DNA of 64,000 bases from Oribacterium sinus (GTDB lineage Bacteria > Bacillota > Clostridia > Lachnospirales > Lachnospiraceae). The position numbers and the translations under genes were made by a program. The stretch spans positions 112,995 to 176,994 of the forward strand of contig NZ_JACHHH010000006.1 in assembly GCF_014202695.1 (NCBI RefSeq), in the 5' to 3' direction. Within the stretch, counting starts at the first letter, position 1; the number at the start of each line of letters is the position of its first letter. Below are positions 50,620-59,320 of this stretch, in pieces. Below the pieces are notes generated by a model that was given only the letters and a program-made list of their open reading frames with translations, made no database searches and was not told the DNA's origin.

Positions 50620-51759
50620 CTAGCCTTCCTCCGAAAGAATCCGAATGGCCTCCACCGCCTTTGCCACTTCCTCCTCTGTATTAAAATGAGAAAAGCTGAA
50701 GCGGACACAGCCCTGCTCCACATTATTTAACGCCTTATGCATAAGGGGCGCACAATGCCCTCCTGCTCTGGTGGCAATATTGAAGCGGGTAAAGAGTTCA
50801 TCACTGACCATGGCGGAATCGTAGGCATAGAGATTCATGCTGACAATAGGGCAGCGTTTCTTTTCCTGGAAATTTCCGTAGAGCTTTACCCCGGGAAGGG
50901 ACTCAATTCCCTTTTTAAACTGCTCCATTAGGCTAAGCTCTTTCTCTCGGATAGTTGTAATACCTTCTCTTTGAATATAGGCCACCCCCTCATGAAGTCC
51001 TGCAATGCCATGGGCATTTAAGGTTCCTGCCTCCAAATGATTTGGATACTCTAAAGGCATATCTTCATTATAGGTTTCCACCCCGGTTCCCCCATAAGAT
51101 AATGAGCGTAAAGAAATTCCTTCCTTAATCAGCATTCCTCCGGTGCCCTGAGGCCCCAATAAGGATTTATGGCCTGTAAAGCAGAGGATGTCTATACCCA
51201 GCTTTTCCATATCAATATCATAAACTCCGGCAGTTTGAGAAGCATCCACAATCCAAAGCAGAGACTTTTCTTTCACAAAGGTGGAGATTTTTTCCAAATC
51301 CACCAGATCCCCTGTCAGGTTGGAGGCATGGGTGTGAACGATGGCTTTGGTATTTTTCTTCCATAACTTTTCTAAAGAAGCATAATCCAGAATCCCATGC
51401 TCATCCAAAGCACAAAAGGACAGCTCTACCCCCTGCCTTTCCATGGCATAAAGAGGACGAAGAACGGAATTATGCTCCATCACCGTGGTAATCACATGAT
51501 CTCCCGGCTTTAAACTGCCCAGAATTGCCATATTCAAGCTTTCCGTTGAATTTTTCGTAAAGATACAATGACTGGGATTCTTTCCATGAAAGAACTCCGT
51601 CAGTAAAACTCTTGTGTCAAAAACCGTCTTTGTAGAGCTGTGAGCCGCCTCATGGGTAGAACGCCCCGCATTTCCCATACTTTCCATGGCATGAAGAACA
51701 GCCTCCAAAACCTCCTTCGGCTTCTTTTGGCTGGTTGCCGCATTATCCAAGTAAATCAT
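50620..51759 (-). CDS. Class V aminotransferase, cysteine desulfurase / selenocysteine lyase type
   Basis: 379 residues. PLP lysine K198 (FTGHKSLLGPQG), Asp172 in VDASQTAGV, and the loop cysteine C336 in ATRAGGHCAPLMH. It resembles SufS/CsdA and the desulfurases found with selenium genes. It would release persulfide or selenide from cysteine or selenocysteine; delivery to YedF/SelD is the likely route given the order desulfurase-YedF-DUF3343. Its ATG overlaps the ABC ATPase stop (ATGA). Confidence 0.88.
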   Translation of the reverse strand: MIYLDNAATSQKKPKEVLEAVLHAMESMGNAGRSTHEAAHSSTKTVFDTRVLLTEFFHGKNPSHCIFTKNSTESLNMAILGSLKPGDHVITTVMEHNSVLRPLYAMERQGVELSFCALDEHGILDYASLEKLWKKNTKAIVHTHASNLTGDLVDLEKISTFVKEKSLLWIVDASQTAGVYDIDMEKLGIDILCFTGHKSLLGPQGTGGMLIKEGISLRSLSYGGTGVETYNEDMPLEYPNHLEAGTLNAHGIAGLHEGVAYIQREGITTIREKELSLMEQFKKGIESLPGVKLYGNFQEKKRCPIVSMNLYAYDSAMVSDELFTRFNIATRAGGHCAPLMHKALNNVEQGCVRFSFSHFNTEEEVAKAVEAIRILSEEG

Positions 51760-52841
51760 TGTTCTTCCTCCTTCTCATAGAAAAATACCCAAACTTCCTC
51801 TCCCTCCCGGAAAGGAGCATTGGCCTGCAGCTTAATATGAACTTCTTCTCCGGCAAGACTTACCCTATACAAGCGATATGTTGCTAAAAACACCTCGAAA
51901 AGTACTCTCCCTTCTTTTCGAAGTTCTCTTCTTCCCTCCTGTCTTCCCGATAAAGGCTCTACTCGGGCCTTTTCCGAGGAAATTCCAAAATCCTCCGGAC
52001 GAAGAAAATGTTTTTTCCCTTCCAGAAAAAGCACGAAATACTCTCCGAAAAAGCGTCGAATATAATCATTTTTCGGATGCAAATACAGCTCTTCGCCGCT
52101 ACCGATTTGTAAAATCTTGCCTTTTTCCATAATGCCGATTCTGTGCCCCAGTTCCATGGCCTCTTCCTGGTCATGAGTCACAAATAGCATGGAAAGTCCG
52201 ATTTTACGCTGTACATCCGCCAGCTCTTCCCGAATATCCTTTCGAAGCCCTGCATCCAAATTGCTTAAGGGCTCATCCATTAACAAAAGCTTTGGTTCCA
52301 CCGCCAAGGATCTGGCCAAAGCCACCCTTTGCTGCTGTCCGCCGCTAAGCTCCGTCACCATTCTATCTCGAAAGGACCATAATTTCATCATATCCAGGTA
52401 TTTTTCCGCCCTATCCCGTTGTTCTTTCTTATGAAAGCCCTTCCATTTTAGGCCATAACAAACATTTTCCAAAACCGTCATATGAGGAAAAAGAGCATAG
52501 GACTGAAAAACCGTGGATACAGGTCGTTTTTCCGGGGGAAAGGAGCTATAATCCTTTCCCTCTATCAAAATCTTTCCCTTTTCCGGAAAGAGGAAGCCTC
52601 CCAGAAGCTGTAAACAAGTCGTTTTTCCGCAGCCCGATTCACCCAGGAGACAAAAAATCTCTCCCGCTTCTATTGATAAAGAAAAATCTTCTAAAACCAA
52701 ATCCTCCTTCGGATCATAGCGAAAGGATATTCCCTCCAAAGTAGCTAAAGTATTGCTTGGACGCGGATGATTTAGCTTTCCCTGAGGGTACTCCTGAAAG
52801 TCTCCCTGCATTCCGTTGCTCCTGTATAACTCTCTTTGCAT
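51756..52841 (-). CDS. ABC transporter ATPase (FbpC/PotA-like)
   Basis: 361 residues. Walker A GESGCGKTT at 67-75, signature LSGGQQQR, Walker B LLLMDEP with D-loop SNLDA, switch His in FVTHDQEEAM. A C-terminal TOBE-like region follows. About 30 residues precede the ATPase domain. It energises import with the adjacent permease and binding protein. It starts 1 base after the permease stop and overlaps the next gene by 4 bases. Confidence 0.9.
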   Translation of the reverse strand: MQRELYRSNGMQGDFQEYPQGKLNHPRPSNTLATLEGISFRYDPKEDLVLEDFSLSIEAGEIFCLLGESGCGKTTCLQLLGGFLFPEKGKILIEGKDYSSFPPEKRPVSTVFQSYALFPHMTVLENVCYGLKWKGFHKKEQRDRAEKYLDMMKLWSFRDRMVTELSGGQQQRVALARSLAVEPKLLLMDEPLSNLDAGLRKDIREELADVQRKIGLSMLFVTHDQEEAMELGHRIGIMEKGKILQIGSGEELYLHPKNDYIRRFFGEYFVLFLEGKKHFLRPEDFGISSEKARVEPLSGRQEGRRELRKEGRVLFEVFLATYRLYRVSLAGEEVHIKLQANAPFREGEEVWVFFYEKEEEQ

Positions 52842-52842
52842 A

Positions 52843-54525
52843 TTACTTCCCTACTCCCCTTCTGCTTACAAGACTTTTAACCCTTCCCAGTAAAAGCGAA
52901 AAGGCTAAAGATAGTAGTATCATGATTCCCGATATCAAGGAAGCCACAGCATAGTCCCCCCGGTTAATGGCATCGAACAAGGTATAAACCAAAACCTTGT
53001 ACTTTGCACTGATTAGGAAAATGATGGCTCCCGCAGTGGTTAAGCCCTGGCTAAACTGTAAATACACAGAAGAGAAAAAGCTGGGCAAAATCCCCGGCAA
53101 AATAATTTGAAAAAATACCATGGAAGGCTTTGCCCCCAAATCTCTTGCTGCAAGCTCCAAATTCTTAGGACTCTGACTTAAGGCAGTACCGGCCAGCCTA
53201 CTGCCTAAGGGCATTTGCCTAAAAAGCAGAGAGAACAGCATAATCCATACGGTTCCGGTAAGCTTCAAGGGCGCCTTATTAAAAGCCAGGATATAAGCAA
53301 GACCGAAGCAAGTTCCGGGAAGCAAATAAGGTAAAGAAAGCGCAAAGTCCAAAAGTTTTTTGCCTCTTTTCATCTTTCTTTCCATAAAGTAAGTCAAAAG
53401 AAAAGCGAAAAAACTGCCTAATACGGAGGCGGTAAAAGCCAACAGCAAGCTTAATCCCATGGTGGAAAGATTATACTGAAAAAGACTGCCCATATTTTCC
53501 CAAGTAAAAAAGATTTGCTTTTTGTTAAACCGCAGAAATCCATAGAGGAATATGGAGGCATATTGCAGTGCCTGGAACAGCAAAAAGAAAAACAAAAGGA
53601 ATTGAATCGGAAGATTCATCCAATGCTTGCTATCCAGTCTTAATCCGGTTTTTCCTTTCTGTTCCTTATTTCGATCATCCGCTTTTTTCATGGACATCCG
53701 ATAAAGAAGAAAACTGAAAAAAGCAGGAAACAAAAGCAGAATATTCATGGCTGCAGCTTTAGAAAAGTCGGAAAAACCGATAATTTGCAGATAAATCTCC
53801 GTTGCCAGCGTACTGTATCTTCCTCCAATAATAATCGGGGTTCCGAAATCGGATAGCCCTCTTAAAAAGCTTAAAAAGAAGGAAGCCAAAATAGCCGGAG
53901 ACAACAAAGGAAGTAAAATATCCTTTAGCACGAAGAAAGCATTTGCCCCCAAGTCCCGTCCGCTGTCATAGAGCTTTCCGTCAAAATCCTCTAAGGCATT
54001 GGTAAAAAACAGGGTATTCATACAGGCAAAGTGAATGCTTTGCATAAGAATTACCCCCCATTTATGGTAGGGATCAAAGGATAATCCCAGTAAACGATAG
54101 GTAATCAGTCCTCTTCTGCCATACAAGGTAATAAAGGACAGGGAAGAAATAAAGGGCGGAGAAACCATACTCATGGATAAAAGGAGTAAAGCAATTCTTT
54201 TCTGCCATTTTCCGGTAGAACGAATGCCATAGGAAAGAAAAAAAGCCAAGCCGGTAGAAATCAACGCCGAGTAAAAGGAGCTTTCCATACTATGGAAAAA
54301 TGCAGTTTTATATCGCAGACTGATTTCCTGAAATAATTGTCCCGGATTCTCCACCTGAAAGGCTTTCCAAAAAAGCAGAAAAATCGGATATACAATAAAA
54401 AGAAAAATGGGAAAAGTCAAAAAAATAATAGAGAGCGAAAAAAATACAGCAGAAAAAAGAGTGGAATGCTCCACTCTCTTTCCTGCATTTTCCTCTATTG
54501 ATTTTAGGGAAAAGAACGACTTCAT
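52843..54525 (-). CDS. ABC transporter permease, fused two-domain (FbpB-like)
   Basis: 560 residues with about twelve membrane spans in two homologous halves. Each half has a cytoplasmic coupling loop (RDLGANAFFVLKDILLPLL and RDLGAKPSMVFFQIILPGIL). This fused layout is typical of ferric-iron, thiamine and phosphonate-type importers. It is placed one base from both its neighbours in the SBP-permease-ATPase operon. Confidence 0.9.
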   Translation of the reverse strand: MKSFFSLKSIEENAGKRVEHSTLFSAVFFSLSIIFLTFPIFLFIVYPIFLLFWKAFQVENPGQLFQEISLRYKTAFFHSMESSFYSALISTGLAFFLSYGIRSTGKWQKRIALLLLSMSMVSPPFISSLSFITLYGRRGLITYRLLGLSFDPYHKWGVILMQSIHFACMNTLFFTNALEDFDGKLYDSGRDLGANAFFVLKDILLPLLSPAILASFFLSFLRGLSDFGTPIIIGGRYSTLATEIYLQIIGFSDFSKAAAMNILLLFPAFFSFLLYRMSMKKADDRNKEQKGKTGLRLDSKHWMNLPIQFLLFFFLLFQALQYASIFLYGFLRFNKKQIFFTWENMGSLFQYNLSTMGLSLLLAFTASVLGSFFAFLLTYFMERKMKRGKKLLDFALSLPYLLPGTCFGLAYILAFNKAPLKLTGTVWIMLFSLLFRQMPLGSRLAGTALSQSPKNLELAARDLGAKPSMVFFQIILPGILPSFFSSVYLQFSQGLTTAGAIIFLISAKYKVLVYTLFDAINRGDYAVASLISGIMILLSLAFSLLLGRVKSLVSRRGVGK

Positions 54526-54526
54526 C

Positions 54527-55633
54527 TTAAGCCTCGTTCTTAGAACCTGCTAAAGTCTCCCACTTACTGAGAATACTGTCTCTCTGAGAACCGAATAAGG
54601 ATAAGTCTTCCTTCATTAATAGACCGGTATCGAAAGATAAGTCAACATTGGACAGCTTTGGTAAAACAACCTTAATGGTGTTCTTTCCGTCAATTTCAGC
54701 CAATTCCTTTAAGTGATCCTCACTGTTGTATAACCAGTTTAAGAACTGCTTTGCAGCCTCTGCATTGGCAGCGCCCTTAAATACGGCAACGCCCTCCGGT
54801 ACATAAGGAATTCCATCTTCAGGATAAACCAAAGAACATCCCTGCTCTGTAGCAAGTTTCTCTGTCTTCTTATCCATCGGGGTGATTCCGATAGCAACCT
54901 CTCCCTGAGCGGTCTTCTCTCTTGGGTCTCCTCCACGCTTGGAGTAATACTTTACATTATCATTTAATGCGGTAAAGTACTTCCATCCCTCTTCTTCACC
55001 CTTCTTCTGTAAAAGAGCATTTACAACACCGTAGTTGGTTCCGGATACTGCAGGATTGGACATCAAAATCTCATCCTTGTATGCGGAGTTAAGTAAATCG
55101 TCCCAGCTCTTAGGTGCTTCCGCATTCTTAGTCTTCAGCATCTCATCATTCACAATAAAGCCTACAACGGTAACGCCCTTGGTGTACCAATAGTGATCAG
55201 GATCAACATAGCCGGAAGCAAAATCATTTGCAGCGTCTAAATCAATCTTCTCCAGTAAGTCACTATCCTTAGCGCTCATGAAAGCATCAATTCCGCCGCC
55301 AAACCAAAGATCAGCGGTAGGTGTGCCTCCCTCAGCCTTTAACTTACTGAGAACCTCTCCGGAGGACATGGAAAGGAGTTCGGTCTCAATGCCGGTGTCC
55401 TTTGTAAACTCATCAAATAACTTCTTGTAATCTTCGGAAGTTGCCACGATAGCCAACTTTCCTTCAGCCTTAGTCTCGTTGGCTTTCTCTGTAGCCTTCT
55501 CGGTCTCAGCGGAGGACTCCTCCGCCTTAGCACTGGTTGCCGCTACAGAACTTTCCTTTGTCTTCTGTCCGCAAGAGGCAAGAACAGCTAATGCCAGTAA
55601 GGACAATGTGGTTAATGCAAGCTTTCTCTTCAT
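54527..55633 (-). CDS. Substrate-binding lipoprotein of an ABC importer (family 1, iron/phosphonate-like)
   Basis: 368 residues from ATG 55633 (GGAGC upstream). Signal peptide with lipobox LAS-Cys21, then a Ser/Ala/Glu-rich linker to about 60, then the two-lobed binding fold (LAIVATSEDYKKLFDEF, DLWFGGGIDAF, MSNPAVSGTNYG, VAIGITPMDKK). The closest families bind ferric iron or 2-aminoethylphosphonate; I see no clear tandem-Tyr iron motif. The ligand is unknown. First gene of a run continuing through the desulfurase, yedF and DUF3343. Confidence 0.85.
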   Translation of the reverse strand: MKRKLALTTLSLLALAVLASCGQKTKESSVAATSAKAEESSAETEKATEKANETKAEGKLAIVATSEDYKKLFDEFTKDTGIETELLSMSSGEVLSKLKAEGGTPTADLWFGGGIDAFMSAKDSDLLEKIDLDAANDFASGYVDPDHYWYTKGVTVVGFIVNDEMLKTKNAEAPKSWDDLLNSAYKDEILMSNPAVSGTNYGVVNALLQKKGEEEGWKYFTALNDNVKYYSKRGGDPREKTAQGEVAIGITPMDKKTEKLATEQGCSLVYPEDGIPYVPEGVAVFKGAANAEAAKQFLNWLYNSEDHLKELAEIDGKNTIKVVLPKLSNVDLSFDTGLLMKEDLSLFGSQRDSILSKWETLAGSKNEA

Positions 55634-55665
55634 AATGCTCCTTTTCAACTAGTAATTTTTACACT

Positions 55666-55706
55666 CCCGTTTGCCATATATCGCGCTGCAAACAGGCATT
55701 AGTATA
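55666..55706 (-). promoter_or_regulatory. -10 box and 5' leader hairpin of the ABC/selenium operon
   Basis: TATACT (55701-55706, minus strand) is followed by a 9-pair stem CCTGTTTGC/GCAAACGGG (55688-55696 with 55666-55674, one G-U), 33 bases before the start codon. No convincing -35 was found. The hairpin may regulate or stabilise the mRNA. Confidence 0.4.
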
Positions 55707-55780
55707 CCATATTAAAAAGAGAAGTTATATTTTGATTTTAAATAGATTATTAGTGTTTATTTGAATATTCTATAGTACGA

Positions 55781-55846
55781 TTACGCTTTTCAATGATACT
55801 GTCTCTGGGCGGGGAAGGTTTACGCTTTTCAATGATACTGTCTCTG
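55781..55846 (+). repeat. Direct repeat of the left arm of palindromic copy C
   Basis: A 27-base sequence beginning TTACGCTTTTCAATGATACT occurs at 55781-55807 and again at 55820-55846 (period 39). The second is the left arm of copy C; the first is followed by GGGCGGGGAAGG instead of the core. Confidence 0.85.
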
Positions 55847-55972
55847 ACCGGGGCACGCTCTCGCTAACCTCGCCTTCGCAGGGGTACTAAGCGAAAAGCT
55901 GCGGTTCCCTCGCTTTCCGCAAGTACCCGCGGGCTCAGATTGCCCCGGACCATAGACAGTATCATGAAAAGC
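55820..55972 (+). repeat. Palindromic repeat, copy C (about 153 bases)
   Basis: The left arm CTTTTCAATGATACTGTCTC and right arm GACAGTATCATGAAAAG form the outer inverted repeat. The 97-base core 55850-55946 runs from GGGGCACGCTCTCGCTAACC to GGGCTCAGATTGCCCC. Inner stems are GGGTACT/AGTACCC and GCGAAAAGC/GCTTTCCGC (one mismatch). It lies in the 540-base gap between the binding-protein gene and the M20 peptidase gene; nothing else coding is visible there. Confidence 0.8.
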
Positions 55973-56017
55973 TGTTCCCCGGAATAATCACATTAATTTC
56001 ATAATAGAATAAGCAAA

Positions 56018-56068
56018 ACAGTGTGGATCAACCGCTTGTCTTAATCAACACTCCGGTATCCACACTGT
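56018..56068 (-). terminator. Hairpin downstream of the M20 peptidase gene
   Basis: A perfect 11-base stem ACAGTGTGGAT/ATCCACACTGT with a long 29-base loop; TTTTGCTTATT follows on the minus strand. It is the first such structure after the M20 stop and is probably its terminator, though the loop is unusually long. Confidence 0.5.
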
Positions 56069-56172
56069 CAAAAATTTTGGGATTTATCTTTTCAAGCCCT
56101 TAGAATTAGAATAAATCTCCCCTACACAGAGCTTATGCTCTTATACCATGGACTATAAAGCATCTAAATGAA

Positions 56173-57336
56173 TTAAATACCATTCATATAAAAATCTCTT
56201 AGAAGTTCAAAATAAACCTTCTCGCACCGGAGCACATCATCTTTCTCCACATATTCATCTCTTTGGTGAGCCATGTCTAGTGAGCCGGGGCCGTAGGAAA
56301 GGGTGGTATGATTATCGCATTTTCCGGCAACCACTGCGGTATCGGTATAGCCCGGGAAAGGGCAGACCTTGGCTTTTTGGTATCCGGCTGCTTCAATGGC
56401 TTTTTTACATTTTGCCAAAAGCAGGCTTTCTTCATAATGGGGTATGGCCGGTCGATTTCCTGTAATTAAAATGGTAGATTGAAGACCGGGGTAAATTTTT
56501 TGTACCTTTTCCACCGCTTTCTCCAAAATTTCTTTTCCTGTTTCAGCAGTATAGGGGGGAACCAAACGCATATCCACAGATACCTTGGCTTCTGCAGGAA
56601 CCTGATAGGGGTGAATTCCTCCGCTACATTGTCCGAAGCAAATTTTGGAATCTCCCAAAAAGCTATCTTTTTCTAAAGCAGCCACTCCTTTTTTCGCCTC
56701 CGGAATCGCCATAGCCATAGAGAGAATGGCATCAATTCCGGTTTCAGGCTCACTGGCATGAGCCGCCTTTCCGTGAAACTGCCATTCGTACCAGAATCTA
56801 CCCTTATGAGCGGTTTGTATGGTGCCGTCAGTAGGCTCCGTGTCCATCAGTAAGGTATTTTTATCCAGCCATCCTTCTTGAATAGCTTTTTCTACCCCCT
56901 TCATATCCCCCTCTTCATCACAGGTGAAGACCATCTGGAGGGAAATCTTAGGCTTTTGTTTCTCCTTCTTTGCCATAGCTAAGATTTGTAAAAATGCAGA
57001 GATTGCCGCAGCGGTTCCACCTTTCATATCACAGGAGCCTCTACCGTACAGTCGGCTTCCCTCCCACTCTCCGAAAGGATTTTTCTCCCAATGCAGGCCG
57101 ATAGGTACCGTATCCATATGGCAGATAAAACTGAAGCATTCCTTCGTTTCTCCCGGAAGTAAAACCCGAAGTATGGGGCGGTGAGCTTCTACCTCCACCT
57201 TTTCCACAGTACCGGATAGCTCCAATACCGCATCCTTAAGAAGAGCCAAAATATCCTCGGCTACCCCTTCTTCCAAAACTCCCGGATTCGTACTTTCCCT
57301 AGCCACCAATTTTTCCAAAATCTCTATGCAGTTCAT
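56173..57336 (-). CDS. M20-family metallopeptidase (ArgE/DapE-like deacylase)
   Basis: 387 residues. Metal-site motifs are SFICHMDTVPIG, YGRGSCDMKGGTAAA and the catalytic/metal acidic pair in FTCDEEGD; a dimerisation domain follows (GKAAHASEPETGIDA). Candidates are acetylornithine deacetylase, succinyl-diaminopimelate desuccinylase or a general amidohydrolase; substrate not decidable here. The ribosome site is weak. It is monocistronic, preceded by a 39-base tandem repeat. Confidence 0.85.
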   Translation of the reverse strand: MNCIEILEKLVARESTNPGVLEEGVAEDILALLKDAVLELSGTVEKVEVEAHRPILRVLLPGETKECFSFICHMDTVPIGLHWEKNPFGEWEGSRLYGRGSCDMKGGTAAAISAFLQILAMAKKEKQKPKISLQMVFTCDEEGDMKGVEKAIQEGWLDKNTLLMDTEPTDGTIQTAHKGRFWYEWQFHGKAAHASEPETGIDAILSMAMAIPEAKKGVAALEKDSFLGDSKICFGQCSGGIHPYQVPAEAKVSVDMRLVPPYTAETGKEILEKAVEKVQKIYPGLQSTILITGNRPAIPHYEESLLLAKCKKAIEAAGYQKAKVCPFPGYTDTAVVAGKCDNHTTLSYGPGSLDMAHQRDEYVEKDDVLRCEKVYFELLRDFYMNGI

Positions 57337-57373
57337 TTTCTTTAAGCCTTTCTGATGATTTCAACAAGATAGC

Positions 57374-57490
57374 GCATACTACACCGGCAATACTCTTTAA
57401 GATTGAGATATTGCACACTGCATCGGCGATACTCTTTAAGATTGAGATATTGCACACTACATTGACGATACTCTTTAAGAATGAGAAATC
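57374..57490. repeat. Three-copy 39-base tandem repeat
   Basis: Units at 57374-57412, 57413-57451 and 57452-57490; each has the form GCACACT...GATACTCTTTAAGATT then GAGATATT. Units 1 and 2 are nearly identical over the last 25 bases; the third has drifted. It lies directly upstream of the M20 gene, between it and the tsf terminator. Confidence 0.9.
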
Positions 57491-57523
57491 TCACGCTTCC
57501 CAAGCCTACTCGTTAAAAAAACG

Positions 57524-57561
57524 GTAAAAAAATCCCTCTCGCAAAACAGCAAGAGGGATTT
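57524..57561 (-). terminator. Terminator of the rpsB-tsf operon
   Basis: AAATCCCTCTTGC pairs with GCGAGAGGGATTT (57549-57561 with 57530-57542) around a 6-base loop, followed by TTTTTTA on the minus strand, just after the tsf stop. Confidence 0.88.
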
Positions 57562-57566
57562 CTTTA

Positions 57567-58499
57567 TTATTTAATCTGTGCAGCTACTTCTGCAGCAAAA
57601 TCTTCATTCTTCTTCTCAAGTCCCTCTCCTGTCTCGTAACGAACGAAACGAACAAGGGAAATTTCTGCATTCTGAGCCTTAGCAACGCTCTCAAGGTACT
57701 GTCCAACCTTCTGCTTTCCGTCCTCAGCACGAACATAAACCTGGTCTACAAGACATACTTCCTGTAATTCCTTGTTTAATCTTCCCTCAACCATACCAAG
57801 AAGAACCTTCTCAGGAGCATTTGGCTTCTCATTCTTAGCTGCAGCCAAAAGGATTTCCTTCTCATTCTTTAAGTATTCCTGGTCAACTTCTGCACGAGTG
57901 ATGTACTTTGGATTTAATGCGGCAATCTGCATAGCAAGGTTCTTAGCCATATCCTTGATTGCATCATTTACCACAGTGGACTTAACCTGTAAAAGAACAC
58001 CGATTCTTCCGCCGGAGTGAATATAATCCTGAACGAAACCGTTTTCCTCGGTAATCTTGGTAAAACGACGGATGTTCATGTTTTCCCCAATTACGGAAAT
58101 GGTAGCGGAAAGCTGCTCGGAAACGGTCTTGGAAGGATCCAAGTCCCACTTCTCCTGTAAGAAGCTGTCGATATCCGTTGCAGATGTCTTTAATGCCTGA
58201 TCTGCTACTTCCTTTACGAAGTTCTGGAACTTTTCATTCTTAGCAACGAAGTCGGTCTCAGCGTTTACTTCTACTACAACGCCGGTCTTTCCGTCATCGG
58301 AAATCTTTGTGAAGGAAACACCCTCTGCCGCAATTCTTCCTGCCTTCTTCTCTGCTCCTGCAAGACCCTGCTCTCTCAAGTACTCAACAGCCTTATCCAT
58401 ATCTCCGGCTGTCTCTGTAAGAGCCTTCTTACAAGCCATCATTCCTGCTCCGGTAATCTCTCTTAATTCCTTCACCAGTGCTGCGGTAATCTCTGCCAT
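57567..58499 (-). CDS. tsf: Elongation factor Ts
   Basis: 310 residues. The N-terminal UBA-like segment (VKELREITGAGMMACKKALTE) and the EF-Tu-contact motif AETDFVAKNEKF are clear. It recycles EF-Tu from GDP to GTP. The start ATG at 58499 has GGAGG. It follows rpsB after 77 bases that contain a hairpin. Length is slightly above the E. coli protein, as is common in Firmicutes. Confidence 0.98.
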   Translation of the reverse strand: MAEITAALVKELREITGAGMMACKKALTETAGDMDKAVEYLREQGLAGAEKKAGRIAAEGVSFTKISDDGKTGVVVEVNAETDFVAKNEKFQNFVKEVADQALKTSATDIDSFLQEKWDLDPSKTVSEQLSATISVIGENMNIRRFTKITEENGFVQDYIHSGGRIGVLLQVKSTVVNDAIKDMAKNLAMQIAALNPKYITRAEVDQEYLKNEKEILLAAAKNEKPNAPEKVLLGMVEGRLNKELQEVCLVDQVYVRAEDGKQKVGQYLESVAKAQNAEISLVRFVRYETGEGLEKKNEDFAAEVAAQIK

Positions 58500-58537
58500 T
58501 TTCTTTCCTCCTTTTAAACGATAACATTAGGGAAATA

Positions 58538-58566
58538 GTCCCTTCTACTCAAAGAGCAAAAGGGAC
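58538..58566 (-). terminator. Hairpin between rpsB and tsf
   Basis: GTCCCTT/AAGGGAC stem with a 15-base loop, followed by TATTTCCC. It may be a partial terminator or mRNA-stability element that sets the rpsB:tsf ratio. Confidence 0.45.
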
Positions 58567-58576
58567 CTGATTTATC

Positions 58577-59320
58577 TTATGCCTCTTGTGTAAAATCTTC
58601 TTCACTGCTTGCTAGAGCTGCTTCTTCCTCGGTCATATCACCCTGCTTAGCCTCGATAACGGCATCAGCCATCTTAGCAACGATTAACTTGATTGCACGG
58701 ATAGCATCGTCGTTACCCGGGATGATGTAATCCAACTCTTCAGGATCTGCATTGGTATCTGCAATTCCGAAAAGAGTAATTCCAAGAGAATGAGCCTCCT
58801 GTACGCAAATCTTCTCTTTCTTGGGATCGATTACGAAGATTGCATCGGGAATAGACTTCATATCCTTGATTCCGCCAAGGTTAGCCTCAAGCTTAGCCCA
58901 CTCCTTCTTCAAAAGAGTAACTTCCTTCTTTGGCAATACATCAAAGGTTCCGTCTTCAGCCATCTTCTCAATGTCCTTTAATCTCTGGATACGGGAACGG
59001 ATGGTCTTGAAGTTGGTAAGCATTCCGCCAAGCCAACGCTCATTTACATAGAACTCTCCGCAACGAAGTGCTTCAGCCTTAACAGCATCCTGAGCCTGCT
59101 TCTTTGTTCCAACGAAAAGAATGGTTCCACCGTTAGCAACGATCTGAGACAATGCGTTGTAAGAATCATCTACAAGCTTTACAGTCTTCTGTAAGTCGAT
59201 GATGTGAATACCGTTTCTCTCGGTGTAGATATATGGAGCCATCTTAGGGTTCCATCTTCTGGTCTGGTGTCCAAAATGTACACCTGCTTCTAAAAGTTGC
59301 TTCATTCCAATTGCACTCAT
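58577..59320 (-). CDS. rpsB: 30S ribosomal protein uS2
   Basis: 247 residues with the S2 signature [20 protein letters not shown] at the start and the GG-x-TNF region ([18 protein letters not shown]). The start ATG at 59320 follows GGAGGTAG. Preceded by a structured leader and followed by tsf, the standard order. Confidence 0.98.
   Translation of the reverse strand: MSAIGMKQLLEAGVHFGHQTRRWNPKMAPYIYTERNGIHIIDLQKTVKLVDDSYNALSQIVANGGTILFVGTKKQAQDAVKAEALRCGEFYVNERWLGGMLTNFKTIRSRIQRLKDIEKMAEDGTFDVLPKKEVTLLKKEWAKLEANLGGIKDMKSIPDAIFVIDPKKEKICVQEAHSLGITLFGIADTNADPEELDYIIPGNDDAIRAIKLIVAKMADAVIEAKQGDMTEEEAALASSEEDFTQEA

Noticed and set aside
55781..55972. The short direct repeats considered as a CRISPR array
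   Set aside because: Only two direct copies, no regular spacers, no cas genes; they are arms of a palindromic element.
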